Below, in pieces: positions 36,170 through 48,701 of a stretch of DNA of 64,000 nucleotides. Source of the stretch: Voacanga thouarsii. Its lineage: Eukaryota; Streptophyta; Magnoliopsida; Gentianales; Apocynaceae. Numbering within the stretch: the first letter of the stretch is position 1; every line of letters begins with the position of its first letter. The DNA lies in contig JANUWF010001942.1 of assembly GCA_026120185.1 (NCBI GenBank), forward strand, positions 3,286,001-3,350,000. The letters run 5' to 3'. The notes beneath the pieces were generated by a model. The model saw only the letters and a list, made by a program, of their open reading frames with translations, was not told the DNA's origin and did not search any database. The translations under genes were made by a program, and so were the position numbers.

Positions 36170-36858
36170 GGATTGAATGTAACACTACTATTTGGCATCA
36201 TGGGGGATGGTGTTTGCTAAATTGCACTAAGACGTTGTAGGCACAGAAATGCTAGGCATCACAACATTGACATTCGGGGAATTTAGTTTAGGCATTATAG
36301 GTAAGGAATTGTCGGGCATCCGAAGATTGGCATTTGGAGAATTCAATTGTGACATTACATGAGGCAAGGATGTGCCAGGCATCTGGGGGTTGATATTCAT
36401 TACTTGATGACTTGGATAGAGCTGTTAGGACCTAAATAAATAAATAGCATGAAACACAAAATACTGTAATAAGGTAAATTGTTCAATGAACAAATTACTT
36501 TACTAGAAGTAAAACATAAGTGTTTTAGAGTACCTAATAACAATAGTGGATGCATTTGGCATAGAAGAGTTATATGTTTGACGATTGAACATGGCGGGAA
36601 GGGTCGAATATTGTGAAACTTGATTGCCAAGAGCACATCATTCCCAATTTGGTAAAGGGTTGAAAGCATACAGACTGCCATTTGAAAGTTACAATAACAA
36701 GGCACATAGGGCTTAAGTAGCATAAAACAAGTATTTAATAAATAACAATCGTCATATAAATAAAATAGAATATAACAACTTTTATACCTTGTGTTTGAGG
36801 TTTGTCAATGGGTTGTTGGCTTACCACCTTCAAACGACTAGCATGTAAATGAGACATG
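36170..36858 (-). pseudogene. Remnant of an unrecognised gene with a repeated Pro/Asn/Met-rich peptide
   Basis: On the minus strand an exon-like piece (about 36858-36790) reads MSHLHASRLKVVSQQ and ends at a GT donor. After a gap a second piece (about 36700-36530) contains NGSLYAFNPLPNWE and, after a frame change, SQYSTLPAMFNRQTYNSSMP. A third (about 36400-36215) contains an imperfect repeat of about 24 residues with cores 'MSQLNSPNANLRMP' and 'MPKLNSPNVNVVMP'. The repeat spacing and splice-like borders suggest a real former gene, but the frame is broken and I do not know the family. Confidence 0.35.
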
Positions 36859-36936
36859 GTTTTTTTGTTGCTTTTCTTTTTGAATGTACAAAAAGTACTT
36901 TCATTTCATTCTCTTATTAATTCCTTCTTGTTGTAG

Positions 36937-37235
36937 GATATCGCAAATGCAGAACTTGCCCCAACTCATCCAATTAGGCTTGGATTGGCCCTAAACTACT
37001 CCATCTTCTCCTATGAGATTCTAAACTCACCTGACTTGTTATTGCCAAGCAGGTACAAGTTTTAGGATCCTTACATTTTTCCCTAAATTGTATGGCACTG
37101 TATATATGCATTAGTTATTCATAGGTTTGATGTTGTCTTTTACCTTATCAATAACAGGTTTTGATGAGGCAATTGCTGGATACCGTAGGCAAAGAGTCAT
37201 AAAAGGATAGTACTCTGATAATGCAACTCATTTGA
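36937..37235 (+). pseudogene. 14-3-3 protein gene fragment (two exons)
   Basis: The exon at 36937-37052 follows a TAG acceptor and reads [20 protein letters not shown], the most conserved block of 14-3-3 proteins, then YEILNSPD. It ends CCAAGCAG|GTACAAG, a splice donor at the known plant intron position. The next exon starts after ...AACAG at 37158 with FDEAIA, and after a small deletion LDTVGKES-stop-KDSTLIMQL. A deletion just after NSPD, the small deletion in exon 2 and a TAA stop break the frame. Because the intron is kept, this is a copied genomic fragment and not a retrocopy. 14-3-3 proteins bind phosphoserine motifs in partner proteins; this piece covers only part of the binding groove. 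Confidence 0.88.
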
Positions 37236-38133
37236 GTTAGTAAAGCTGCCTTTGAGATTTGGTTTGGTGGTCTACCAATTGAGGAAACAACAACCTCATG
37301 TATGGTTTCCATTTATAACATGGTGGTGTTTGTTTCTTAATCCAATATTCAAATATGATATTTTTGTTCTAACTTTAGTATCATTGTTGTTGTTTTATGC
37401 AAAATTTAGAGTATTTACTATTTAGTTTATCCCATTTTTGACAGCTATAGTTGTTGACAAATAACCTATTCTAAGCTTCGATGTACAAATGCAATTTCCA
37501 TGAATAGTTTAATGGGATATAAACTACAAATAGTCGGGTATAAAATGATCTAATTGAGACTTGAATTTCCATCATCTTTGTTGCTATCTCTTGTGCTCAA
37601 ACATTCCCCTTGCTAGGGAGGAAAACAATATATGTGGAAGACAAGGTGGAGACACGAAGTGCGTCCCACTAACATAAAAGATGGGACTAGAAAATTTTTG
37701 TTTCAAAATTACATGTGAAAAATAAGATCATACTTCGAAAATTATTTTCTGACAACAATATTATATAATGATTAAAAAACCAACTTGCCTTTTCTTAGAT
37801 AGTCATGAGAAAGGTTTCAAATTTTTTGTACAAATTTAATTTAGTATTAAAAGATTAGCATCATTAATTGAATAACAATTTGAAGTATATTTGTGTAAGA
37901 ATTATGAATATTTACAAGCCATTACATATGTTAAATGATGCATATATCAATTGATGTGATTATCAATCATATATATATGTGTGTGTGTGTGTGCGCGCGC
38001 GCATTTCAAATAATTTTATTAAGAATAAATTCTGACATGATAAAATGTTTGAAAATTTGCATGATTAATATTTATCTATAACTTTTAATACATAATAATT
38101 TTTTTAAAATTATATTTTAAAAGTGAGCAAAAT
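37236..38133. other. Non-coding region, possible Helitron interior
   Basis: AT-rich, no gene. It runs up to the Helitron-like terminus. Confidence 0.35.
37969..38002. repeat. (AT)n(GT)n(GC)n microsatellite
   Basis: A compound dinucleotide run passing from AT to GT to GC units. Alternating purine-pyrimidine DNA of this kind can adopt Z-form; that is inference. Confidence 0.9.
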
Positions 38134-38163
38134 CTCCGCACATAGTGCGGAGACGTGAACTAG
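38134..38163 (+). mobile_element. Helitron-like 3' terminus (hairpin + CTAG)
   Basis: A perfect 8-bp stem, CTCCGCAC (38134-38141) and GTGCGGAG (38145-38152), with a 3-base loop. The sequence ACGTGAA follows, then CTAG (38160-38163) and a T. Helitrons end in CTRR, have a hairpin about 10-12 bases before the end, and insert between A and T; all three fit. The 5' TC end was not found, so the length is unknown. If the element extends left, it would contain the 14-3-3 fragment. Confidence 0.6.
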
Positions 38164-39459
38164 TTTCATTCTAATTTTGAACAATAATATCATGTATGCT
38201 ATATGTAATATTTGTTTAATGGCTTATGAGTTTAGAAGAAAGGGAGGAGAAAATGTTCTAAATTTATATGTGTGACCAAAATCCTTCTTAATCAATAATA
38301 AATATAAGTCTGGTCTTCTTGAGGGGATAAATAGTCAGGACTGATATCAATGATCCTCTTCCTAATTTAAAATTCATGAAACATCTATTTGTTATATGTT
38401 AAAAATATTATAAGTATTTTGATTTTTGCTCATAAAGCTTGGACGAAAAGAAAGAAATATATATATTTTTAAAAGTTTTAAAATTTTGTTATGTTTGTAC
38501 TGTATGTTATGTATATGTTTTAGAAAAAAAAAAAAAAAACCTTATTGATAGATTGAATTGAATTGTTTGAAATTTTGATTTATCATGTTTCTCTAGTTTA
38601 GTTTATGAAATCTGTTTGATCATGTTTTAAAAAAAATGGAAAAAAGAGTTTTGTTGTGTGTCGCATTTTGTTCTTTCTGTTTATAATGCATAGGAAGTGA
38701 GGGGTTAGCGGCTATTGTTGATTTCTATTTTCCTCCTTCTGTTGTTTTGTTAAGTTTTTTTCTTAAAAAAAAAAAAAGAAAGAGAAAATGAACGTTTTTG
38801 GTTTTGCACCGAGCAAACAATGCTCTGTCATTTTATGTGAAGTAAGAACTATTGTTGATGTCCCCTCAATTTATTTATAAAAAAAAAACCAATGTATTTT
38901 CGGTTTCGTTGTTTCTGCTTCTGTTTCATTCTTTGGCAATGTTGTTGACATGGGGACTGATGCCCCTTTGGCGGAAAAAAAAAGATGTCTGGGCTGCTAC
39001 CTACATGGGACAGCCTGGTGGCCATGGCAGTGGACCAGTGCTGGCCTTGGTCATTAAAAAAAGAAAAAAAAGCCCAAGTTGATATATTTTTTTTCTTTAT
39101 ATATTTTGGACCAAACTTATTTTTTTTTAAAAAAATTGGATTAAACTCATATGTTTAATTTAAAGTTGGACTATACTTATATTTTATTTTAAAACTATGT
39201 TATATTTATAATTTATTTTAAATATAGGTGATACTCCTATTTTATTTAATGTTGGTCTATACTCCTATATCATTTTGTATATAAATACAAACATAAAAAA
39301 ATCAGTGCCATCTAACCATTTAGTACTACTCAATGTGCTTTATTTAAAAGTATATTATATGTAATCTTTTAATTCCTAAGAGAATATTTGAACTACTTAT
39401 TGGGTTAGTGTCGCTTACTCTATTTAATATTTTGTAAATGTAAGCCAAGAATATGATGA
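38164..39459. other. Intergenic region with A/T homopolymer runs
   Basis: No gene. Long A-runs (38524-38539; 38765-38776) and AT-rich DNA. The ORF at 38852-39082 is low-complexity. The right boundary is set by where the gypsy LTR might begin and is not certain. Confidence 0.35.
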
Positions 39460-41066
39460 GAATTATGAAGATGCATGACATTAAATGCTCTTAAAGATTT
39501 AGTTGGCTTAGTAAGAGTTTATTTATTAGTTAGAGTTAGACAATAATAATTTTTCTTATTCCTTAACTAAGATTGAATAAAATATTAAAACTTTTATTGT
39601 AATGATGGTTTTACATTTTATTCATAGAATTTTTGTGAGCCCATGAACCTTTTTACCTCATAAGCCTCATGAGCTATGAATTTTATTTAATTAGTAGGTT
39701 AGGGCCCATATGTCATTGGGGTTAAGTGTTAATATTTTAAGTTAGTGGATTAAGTTGTAATTATTTAATTAGAGACTTTTATTAATTACTGGATTATAGG
39801 CTATGTCACAACATTCTAAGTAGTTACGTTGTTTTGTTCAAAGACTGTTCCATAAGAGGCGAGAAAAAGGGGGAGTGAAGAATTTGAGAAGGGGCTTGAG
39901 CTTTCAGTGACAAATCCTGGTAAGATGGTCTCTCTCTTGTCTTTAATGGTATCAATAGTGTATGAGGTGTTTTGTTCTTCAATTGAACATAAGGGTTTTA
40001 GGGCTTTGAATTGGGAAATTTTGATTAGAGAATTAACTATGTTGTTTAGGTATTAATAGAAAGGTGTGTAGGCGTTTAGTGGCTTGAGTGGAAGCTTTAA
40101 GTAGATTCTTGATGTCTGAATTCCTTAGGTAAGGAATTTGGGTTTCCTGCATTTTGATTCTGACTACTGTTTTCTGCTAAATCGAATGTGTTGTTAAATC
40201 CCTACGAAATTGCTATTTTGATTATAAGAAAATGGTATTAAGCATGACTTGATTATTTGCTAAATTCTGTAATGGTTATGTTGATGGAAATTATGGGTTT
40301 TAAGCTAAGCTCTATGCTATGTTCTGGTTTCTAATTCATGAGATGTTGAATTGCTTGTGGATTTTCATTTGTAGGGAATTCCCAAGTTTATAAGCTATAA
40401 GGCCCAACTAGGGGGATACAATACCTAGGATAAGCTAAGACCTTTCTTCCAATGGGATATAATAGTTGGAAAACTGATCAATTAAGCCAAATTAAGTCCC
40501 CAAGTATGATTCATTCTTGTGAGTTAAATGGAAGTTTTAAGTATGTATTATGTTGCGTGTAAACGATTTTGTGCATAAAATGGTGTTCTTTGGCAAAGAG
40601 GATGGTTAGGTTGTTTTTTGGGGTTAACGTGTTACAGGTCGATTTCTTTCTGTTCTGAAAATCCTATTGTTATTAACCGTTTTGAAAATGTGTGTGTGTG
40701 TGTGTGTGTAGCATGCTTAATCCCAGGTAAACCAGATTTTCTTACTCAGCTAGTAAGCTTACTCCTTATTTATCATCCTGCAGGTTCTCAATTAGATGGA
40801 GAAGAATTGGATGAATGGTTTGATGAGGACTTAGAGTGATTAGCTTAAGCATTCATTATGTTTCGTTTTTAGTACGATTGTGAAGGAATTGGTTATTGTT
40901 ATGGATTCAATTCTTATGTTTAGTTTTATTTTGTAATATAAGATAATTTATCATTGTTTCCTAAGTTAGATAGGATGTTACATTTTGGTTAAATAGCTAT
41001 CTATGGTATGTAAGGGTTTGACTTTTCCTTCTTGGGGTGTTGCCATGTCATCCTCAGTTTTGAACA
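39460..41066 (+). repeat. Probable 5' LTR and leader of gypsy B
   Basis: It ends ...TTTTGAACA a few bases before the primer-binding site. It includes a purine-rich stretch (about 39853-39885, GGCGAGAAAAAGGGGGAG) followed by CCTGGTAAGATGG, an arrangement common in the R/U5 part of chromovirus LTRs. An 11-unit TG microsatellite lies at about 40689-40710. The start of the LTR could not be fixed because the second LTR is outside the window. The ORF at 40618-40839 spans this LTR and is not a gene. Confidence 0.5.
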
Positions 41067-41071
41067 TATAG

Positions 41072-41082
41072 TGGTATCAGAG
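41072..41082 (+). promoter_or_regulatory. Primer-binding site of gypsy B (initiator tRNA-Met)
   Basis: TGGTATCAGAG, complementary to the 3' end of plant initiator tRNA-Met. It primes first-strand synthesis in most plant LTR elements. Confidence 0.85.
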
Positions 41083-41270
41083 AAAATGTTATGTTTTCCT
41101 AGGCTGAAACTTTTAGGGGAATAAGTATGGAATTGAGTGTTATCCTATAAGTTTAAATTTGGGAAGATAGCAGTATGAGTAATACTTTTAGTATTCTTTA
41201 TGGATGTTGGTTGTTTAGTTAATTATTTTCTTTCTTTATTTGCTTTAGCACGCGAGTTTGTGTCTTCGTG

Positions 41271-41314
41271 ATGGCACGCGGTATGAGGAGGACTACTAAG
41301 GAGGGTACTGGGGA
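41271..41314 (+). pseudogene. Gypsy B gag, N-terminal piece
   Basis: ATG at 41271 reads MARGMRRTTKEGTG and is cut at the copia TSD (GGGGA, 41310-41314). The same frame resumes after the second GGGGA copy at 50725-50729. Confidence 0.65.
41310..41314. repeat. TSD of copia element C, left (GGGGA)
   Basis: GGGGA, identical to 50725-50729. Confidence 0.8.
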
Positions 41315-43338
41315 TAAAGGAATTGAACATAGACAGAGCATGCACGGTGGACATAAAAATGGAAGAACAACAATATAAACAAAGTATTGGAGCAGCATGG
41401 TGGGATGAAAACATATCTCTTGGAGCTTTAAAAACGTGAAGAACATGGTTAAATGGCTTGAAGCACAGAAACAACTTTCTTCTTCATCCATCCATGAACA
41501 CCAGTGAAGCTTTCGTCCACTGTCTTCCTTTCTTCCTCCCGTGAAAGTGAATAATGCTAGGCTATTCAGTTCACAAAATATTCCACAGCCTAATTTTCCA
41601 ATGGTGGGCACATAATTTTGAATGAAGAAAATTATCACAGATTTTCACCGGCTATTATTTTAGCTATTTGTTGGCTTTCTTCTGTTATAGCCAAAACCAG
41701 TGAAAAACTAAAAGCCAGGAAAGCTAAACAGCCACAAGAAAGAGAGAAAGCCAAGAGCCTCTGGAAAAAATATTTTTATTTTTTTCCTTTTCCTTTTATT
41801 TTATTTTTCCACACAGAAAGCCAAGAGTCGTGAAACCTAAAATAAATATTTTGATAAAAATAATATTCCCAGAATTTAATATCCGAATATTATTTACAAA
41901 ATAAAATTTAACTTCACTCTAAACTTTTCTGAACTGTGTCCGGAAAAATCTTATGGTCCAGGCTATTGGGCCAAAATAATATTTATTATTTTCTTTGGAC
42001 CCGAAAAGCCCAAAATAATAAACATTAATTATTTTTCATAAGATTAAATAAATAACCCAATAAATAATTAGTGAATCCAAATGAACCAAAAAATAATTAA
42101 AGTTTAATTATTTATTTCTTGGGATTTAATTAAATAAATAACCCAATAAATAATTAAGTAATAATTATTTTCCTCTAGTTTAAGTCTTGGTTAATTTTCT
42201 AATTATTTAAATTGGACCCAGGTCCTAAATAATTAATTAACCAATTAAACTAGATAATAAATTTCTCTCTATTTATTTTATTCCAATCCAATAATAAATT
42301 AGACTTCTCGAATAAAATAAAACTCTCTCAATTGAGATCATTTTTTCAACCTAAAAATTAATTAGGACTTACGGGCTATTCCGAGGACTAAAAAGACACA
42401 TTGCCTTGGCTATTAAAATGACCAAAATACCCCTACTATATAAATAGATGTATTTTGCATTTTAAATATTTTCTAATATCACCATAAGGAAATATTGACC
42501 ATAAGGACATTGCTGCATTAGCAAAGTCTTCGACCTACAAGTGAAATGACTAAAATACCCCTCTACACATCGCCGTACATTTAGAGAGGAAGAAGTGTAC
42601 TAACACCTCTCTAAATAACATGCATCATCCTTAGACTTCTAGTCTAATAATTCACGACTTCCTGGAGTGTTTTCCGCTTTCCAAGGGAGTTACCCTAAAG
42701 CAAACATCTAAGTTACGTTTCCCAGAGCTTTGGATATTTAGATCATTTAGACAACCACAAGGGGCAATATAGTGTAGAAACTATCTTGTACAAGTCTATC
42801 TTAACTAATTAATCACACATACCCAACATCTATGTATATTGGCCCTCCGATAGAACCTCAACTATAGCATGTCAAAGCATATGCTTCCAGCTTCGCCAGA
42901 CCACCAACTCATACTCAAGTCATAGAGTACTAGTCCACGCTATAGCAGTAGTAGTCTAGGTTTCTACTATATAGTACTTTTTAGAAAACACTACTACATG
43001 TCCTATTCTACGTATTCGAAATACGCATATGTCATGAAGTGAGTGGACTACTCACTGGCTGAAGGTAAGCCATTCTCCATTTGGAATTCATAACATAATC
43101 ACCTAAACATGAAGAGATTCCTATTCTCATCAATTGGTTAAGAACAACTGTTTATATGTTTAAATAACCCATTATCCATACCTTACTATGAAAGATCTCC
43201 ATTCACATGAATCACTTATTTAAATACAATGGGTCTGTTCCAAACAAAAATGTACACAAATAAAGAAAATAAATTCTTTTATTAACATATTCGATATTTT
43301 CATCAGAAAACTAGTCTAAGAGGGCACATATTCCAACA
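41315..43338 (-). repeat. Copia C 3' LTR
   Basis: Plus strand TAAAGGAATTG...TTCCAACA, so the outermost TG is now TA. A TATA box (CTATATAAATAG) lies at about 42437-42448. It is related along its length to 48702-50724 and more distantly to 57683-59687. The ORFs at 41219-41833 are LTR sequence. Confidence 0.92.
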
Positions 43339-43355
43339 ATCTCCCACTTGCACTC
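43339..43355 (-). promoter_or_regulatory. Copia C polypurine tract
   Basis: On the minus strand GTGCAAGTGGGAGAT comes directly before the LTR start TGTTGGAA, the common copia arrangement. Confidence 0.85.
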
Positions 43356-46300
43356 TAAGACTAGATAAGTCCATAGGTGTCCACCCCAATGGCGTCTAAA
43401 TGTCTCTTGAAGACCCTCTCAGCCAAAGGCTTGGTGAATAGATCTACTAGATTGTTCTCGGAGGCAATCTGTACCACCACCACCACTTCCCGTCTCTAGA
43501 TGAAATCCCGGTCCAGGTGGTACTTCCTCACAATATGCTTCCATTCCTTGTGGTTCCAAGGTTCCTTTGAGGTACTTAAGAATATGCTTTACAGTATGCC
43601 AAAGAACCTCCCCCAGGTTTGACTGATATCTGCTAACTAAACCTACGGCAAAGTAGATATCTGGCCAAGTACACAGCATGGCATACATGAGACTTCCCAC
43701 AACCAAAGCGTAGGGAATTCTACTCATCCTATATTTTTCTTCTTGAGACTTAGGACAGTCCCTTGAAGAAAGTGACAACCTATGTCTGCAAGACATTAGA
43801 GCTCCCTTGCATGAGTCTATGCTGTACTTAACCAGCATCTTGTCAATATATGCAACTTGAGATAATCCTAACATTCTCTACTTCCTATTTCTAAGAAGTC
43901 TAATCCCAAGAATGTAGCTGGTTTCTCCCAAGTCCTTCATACTAAATTGACTAGATAGCCAAACATTTGTAGATAACAATGACCCTACATCATTTCTAAT
44001 GAGTAGAATGTCATCCACATACAAGATAAGAAAAATCACATTAAACCCTTCAAGTTTCTTGTACACGCATGGTTCATCCTCGTTTTGAATAAAACCGTAC
44101 AGTCTCATCATAACAAATATTCCACGCCCTCGATGCTTACTTAAGTCCATAAATGGACGGACTTCTTAAGCTTGCAAACTATATGTTCTTGGCTTTCAGC
44201 AATAAAACCTTCCGGTTAGGACATATAGATGTCATCGCTAAGATGGCCATTTAAAAATGCCATCTTGACATCCATTTGTCATATCTCGTAGTCATAGTGA
44301 CATGCAATGGAAAGGAGGATACGGATGGATTTAAGCATGGCCACAGGAAAAAATGTTTCTTCATAATCGATCCCTTCTTTCTGAGTATACCCTTTAGCCA
44401 TAAGCCTAGCTTTGAAGGTTTTCACCTTCTCATCCACTCTCCTCTTCCTCTTGTACACCCACTTACACCCAATGGGTTTTATGCCTTTAGGTGAAGCTAC
44501 AAGATCCCAAACCTGATTGAAGTCCAAAGACTCAATCTCGGCTTTCATTGCTTTATGCCATAGATTTGCATCAGCATCAGCAACTGCCTCCTCGTATCTA
44601 GTGGGGTCTTGTTCCTGATAGTCAGAGACCAGCTCAAAAGCTTCTCCATACCATCTATCTAGAACCCTAAACATTCTCCCACTGCGACGAGGCACCATTT
44701 GTACAGGCTCTTGTGCCTCTTCTTGTTCACAATCGGGTCAGAAGAAGTTGCTTCCGAAGATAACTTCTCATCGAGTTCCAACCTAGTTGAACCTTTCATA
44801 GAAGTACTTTGATTATCCTCTAAGTATCTAGCATTGGTACTAACCAGTACCTTCTGCTCTTTAGGATGATAGAAGTAACCACCATTTGTTCCTTTTGGAT
44901 ACCCAACAAAATAGCATAATTCTGATCTTGGTTCTAATTTGTCTCCCTTAATCAGTACATAAGCTGGACAACCCCATATCCTGAGATGATTTGGCTTACG
45001 CCTAGTCCACATCTCATAAGGAGTCCTAGGTACTGACTTGGAAGGTACCAAGTTCAGAATATATGCCGCTGTTTCCAGGGCATATCCCCAAAAAGATACT
45101 GGAAGAATAGAATGAGACATCATGCTTCTGACCATTTTCATCAATGTCCTGTTCATTTCTCTCAGCTACTCCATTCTGTTAGGGTGTCCCTGGCGCAGAG
45201 AGCTGAGATACTATCCCATGATGTACCATGTAGTCCTTGAATTCACCAAAGAGGTACTCTCCACCAAGATCCGATCGTAAGGTCTTAATTAATTTACTTG
45301 TCTGACGTTCCACTTCAGCCTTAAACTCCTTGAATTTATCAAAAGAGTCAGACTTGCGTCTCATCAGGTAAACATAACCAAACCTTGTACAATCATCTAT
45401 GAAAGTGATGAGGAACTCAAAACCTCTACTAGCTGGTGTAGACAATAGACCACACACATCAGTGTGAATAAGACTCAGTACCTCCTTGGCCCTATCCGCT
45501 TTAGGGATAAAAGACCTTTTGGTCATCTTTCCCATCAGGCAAGATTCACACTAAGGCTAATTTTCCAATCTCAATGTGCCCAAAGGCCTATCATGGATTA
45601 GCTTCTGAATCCTGGTTGAGTTGATGTAACCCAACCTCAGATGCCAAAGATATAAGTCATTGATATTGGTCCTTCTCTTCTTTAAAGGTTCAGATTGAGC
45701 ATTAATTGATTGATTGTTAATAGGGTTTAAATAGAATAAATTTCCATACATATGCCCAGTACATAATATTTCTCCATCTCTACTGATAGAAATACCAGAA
45801 TAGAAATATTCAGAATATCCTTTATTTATAAGTTTTGCAACTAAAATCAAATTCTGACGAAAACCAGGTACATATAAAATATCTATTAAAACCACTTTCT
45901 TATTACAATAAAAAATAAGATCCAGCTCTCCTACTACAAGGGCCCAAACTTGTGCTCTATTTCCCACACGTAATCCATGTTCGCCCTTCTTGAGTAAACT
46001 TATCTTTCTAAACCCCTCCAAGGAGTTACAGATATGATCAGTGGCTCCTGAATTAACAATTCAAGTGGAAGTTGATCCAACCATTGATATAGACTCTAGA
46101 TAGAGATAGTGGGGTTTTTTCTTAGATTGAAGATCTAGACACTCCTTTTTCCAGTGTCCCTTCTTCCCACATATGAAACACTTGCCTTTCGGTTTGTCTT
46201 TGGGCTGGGTCTTAGGCTAGGCTACTGCGTTTCCCTTCTTCCTTTTGAACTTTCTGGGCTTAGACCCAATTCTTGAGGAAGAAGCCTTAGCAATTATGGC

Positions 46301-46909
46301 CATTGAATGTGGCTTTATGACCTTCTCTGCCATCTAAAGTTCCTTCATCAACTCAGTTAAACTCATATTTAACTTGTTCATATTATAATTTAGTTTGAAC
46401 TGAGTAAAGGAACCCAGTAGAGATTCGAGAACCATGTCCACTTGGCTCTCGGGGTCATAGTCCCTAAGATTTCTACCTTCTCGAAAGCAGCAATCATCTT
46501 AAGTATATGCTCTATGACTGATGCTCCCTCAGCCATCTTAGAGTTTATTATAGTTCAAAAAGCCTCCTGCCTTGCGGGTTGACTCTTATTCGCGAACATA
46601 ATGGCCAATGAATGACTAATGTCATACGCAGAAGCCATGTGCTCGTGTTTAGACTGGAGCACATTAGATATGGAGGCTAGCACGTGCCATTTCATTAGCC
46701 TTCTTCCACACCTTTTTAGTCTCTCGCTCTTTGTCGGTGGAACCTTCCCCGATCACAGGGCAGGTCTCGTAAAGGACATACTTATACTCCTCAGTTGTGA
46801 GTATTATGTCCAGGTTCCTCTTCCAGTCCACATAGTTTGGTCCCATTAACTTATTCTCACGGAGAATAACGGCCAAATGACTAAAAGAACCTCCCACTAT
46901 TTTCGACAA
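43356..46909 (-). pseudogene. Copia C gag-pol polyprotein, broken
   Basis: Minus strand. Gag tail with LMGPNYVDWKRNL (about 46909-46664; that open frame begins at a TTG, not an ATG); CCHC zinc knuckle CFICGKKGHWKKEC (about 46181-46139); GAG-pre-integrase WHLRLGYIN (about 45640); integrase core with LIHTDVCGLLSTP and IDDCTRFGYVYL (45535-45179); integrase C-terminal [14 protein letters not shown] with CKWVYKRKRRVDEKVKTFKARL and the YVDD motif LYVDDILLI (about 44020), which is intact. After KHILKYLKGT (about 43580) most of RNase H is deleted; only the final LVDLFTKPLAERVFKRHL block remains in another frame. Stops or frameshifts occur near 43876, 44150-44280, 44670, 45170, 45550 and 46030-46660. 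By family it would make capsid, integrase and RT/RNase H; as it stands it cannot. Confidence 0.88.
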
Positions 46910-48685
46910 ATCGAAAAAATAAAAGAAAGGATTTAATTTGTGAAAATAAGTTTGTGTACAAAAATTAATTTGGCTCTTAGGAAAACTAACATAGCTTATT
47001 TGGAAGATTAACAGTTTCTTAAGCTAAGTGTAATAACCACCACAAATTAATTTCCCTTCTAGGTAATGATTTAGAGGATAACTCCATTGTGTGATGGCCG
47101 TTTTCTCTCATTTCCTATGGACATTCCTCGCACTGTAACCTCTGACGTAGACTGGCCGATTATAGAATGTGTCTCGGGTTATTAATTACATCCTTCTATT
47201 AGATCTAGATCCTTGTAGTATCTCCATCCTATACGGGTTCACTCCCAGGGTGACGCGAGGGGACCCATGATCTTTAATGAGGATCGTGATGGAAGCCGTG
47301 TGGCCGTTGGAACTCCTCTCCCACTTAGTCTTTTAAAATGAAGTTTTCTGGAAAAATATTCTTTTGAAATTTCCATTAAGTTTTTCTTTAACTTAAAAAT
47401 AAAATATCCAAGTCCATCAAAATCTCTATGTCAAGAATTATATCCTTTGAGAGATTTTTCCATAGACTAATTTTATTTAAGTTAAAAGTTAATGATTTCA
47501 AAAATTTTCCAATTAAAACTTTCTCGAGACTTTGGTCTCAATTCTATTTAACAAAACATTTTTTCTTATGCAAAATAAAATAAAATGGCTTTCTATTTTA
47601 ACTTACAAAAATATCTAAATCCAATATATGTTCTATGTCAAGGATTAAATCCTTCAAGAAAATATCCATGGATTAATTTTTGTTCAAGTTAAAATAACCA
47701 TTTAATTTTTTAAAGAAAAATGTTTTCCTTGCATAAATATTCCCAAAGACTTTGGTCTTTGAGAAACCGCGCACATAGGTATACAAAATAAATAGCATGC
47801 CAGAAAACAGTAAACATTTTCATGCTTTTCTATTTTTAAACCTGTGTGCCCAAATAATAGAATTAAACACATTAATTAATTAATTAATGATCTTGTTTAA
47901 TTCTAAAATTCATTACTAATATTTTTTATGCAAATATATTCCAAGAATATAAACTATTGCAAAACTATTAACTTTGTCTAGTATGGGACCTAAATTAAAA
48001 AAATATTATTATTTTTTACTGGCGGTCCACGTGCACCGGATGCACCAAATCCGCGCCCGCATGGCCTGCGGTCCACCGTGGCTCCGGTGCATCGCAGGCA
48101 CCAGATCGCTTGCCAATCACGACCCGTGGAGCCGACTCGCGCCCGCTTCTCCTCTGCTGCCGACCCACGCAAGATCCGCGCATGGATCCATTTTGGTCTT
48201 CCAGTGCACCGCTGACCTACGTGCATGAATTGCAATTCAATTGCAAAAATGCAATTGAATTCGGCTGCCAATTTCATGGAATTGGCTCGGCTTCGCGGCT
48301 CCATCGGCACGGCTCTAGACCCAGCAATAGTGGTGGCTTGGCTCGCGGCTCGGCTCCACTTCGCGGCTTAGGAATAGTGTCTTCTTCTCCAGAATGATTC
48401 TGCGTTCTGTTTCTTCTGCGTTTTCTCTGTGAATTCACTTCATTTGGCTTCTTTGGACATTTTTCATTACAAAAACTCATCCAAACCAAAACAATAACCG
48501 CCTATACCCATTTAAATTGGGTTTACACGATCAAAACTCAAAATCAAAAATTTACAGTGAGCCTCTTGGAAAATTACAGAAGACATATCCCATACCATAA
48601 ACAGCGAAGGATCACATATTTAAACTCCAAACAACATTCTTTTCTATTTTTATTAACTAACAGGCTCCCTAAGTCAATCAAATTC
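46910..48685 (-). other. Copia C untranslated leader, with a GC-rich block
   Basis: A leader of about 1.8 kb between primer-binding site and gag. Most is AT-rich, but about 48015-48370 is strongly GC-rich (words such as GCGCCCGCATGGCC, GCGGCTCGGCTCC). Several overlapping ORFs arise there only because of composition; none has a motif. Confidence 0.6.
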
Positions 48686-48699
48686 ATTCTCCGATACCA
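48686..48699 (-). promoter_or_regulatory. Copia C primer-binding site
   Basis: On the minus strand TGGTATCGGAGAAT follows the 5' LTR end by two bases. It resembles the initiator tRNA-Met complement with one difference in the core. Confidence 0.8.
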
Positions 48700-48701
48700 C
48701 T

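Noticed and set aside
33828..38133. 5' terminus (TC...) of the Helitron
   Set aside because: Several TC starts after A were considered, but none could be supported without a second copy.
47974..48397. Genes in the GC-rich copia leader
   Set aside because: ORFs occur on both strands because stop codons are rare in GC-rich DNA. No motif is seen.
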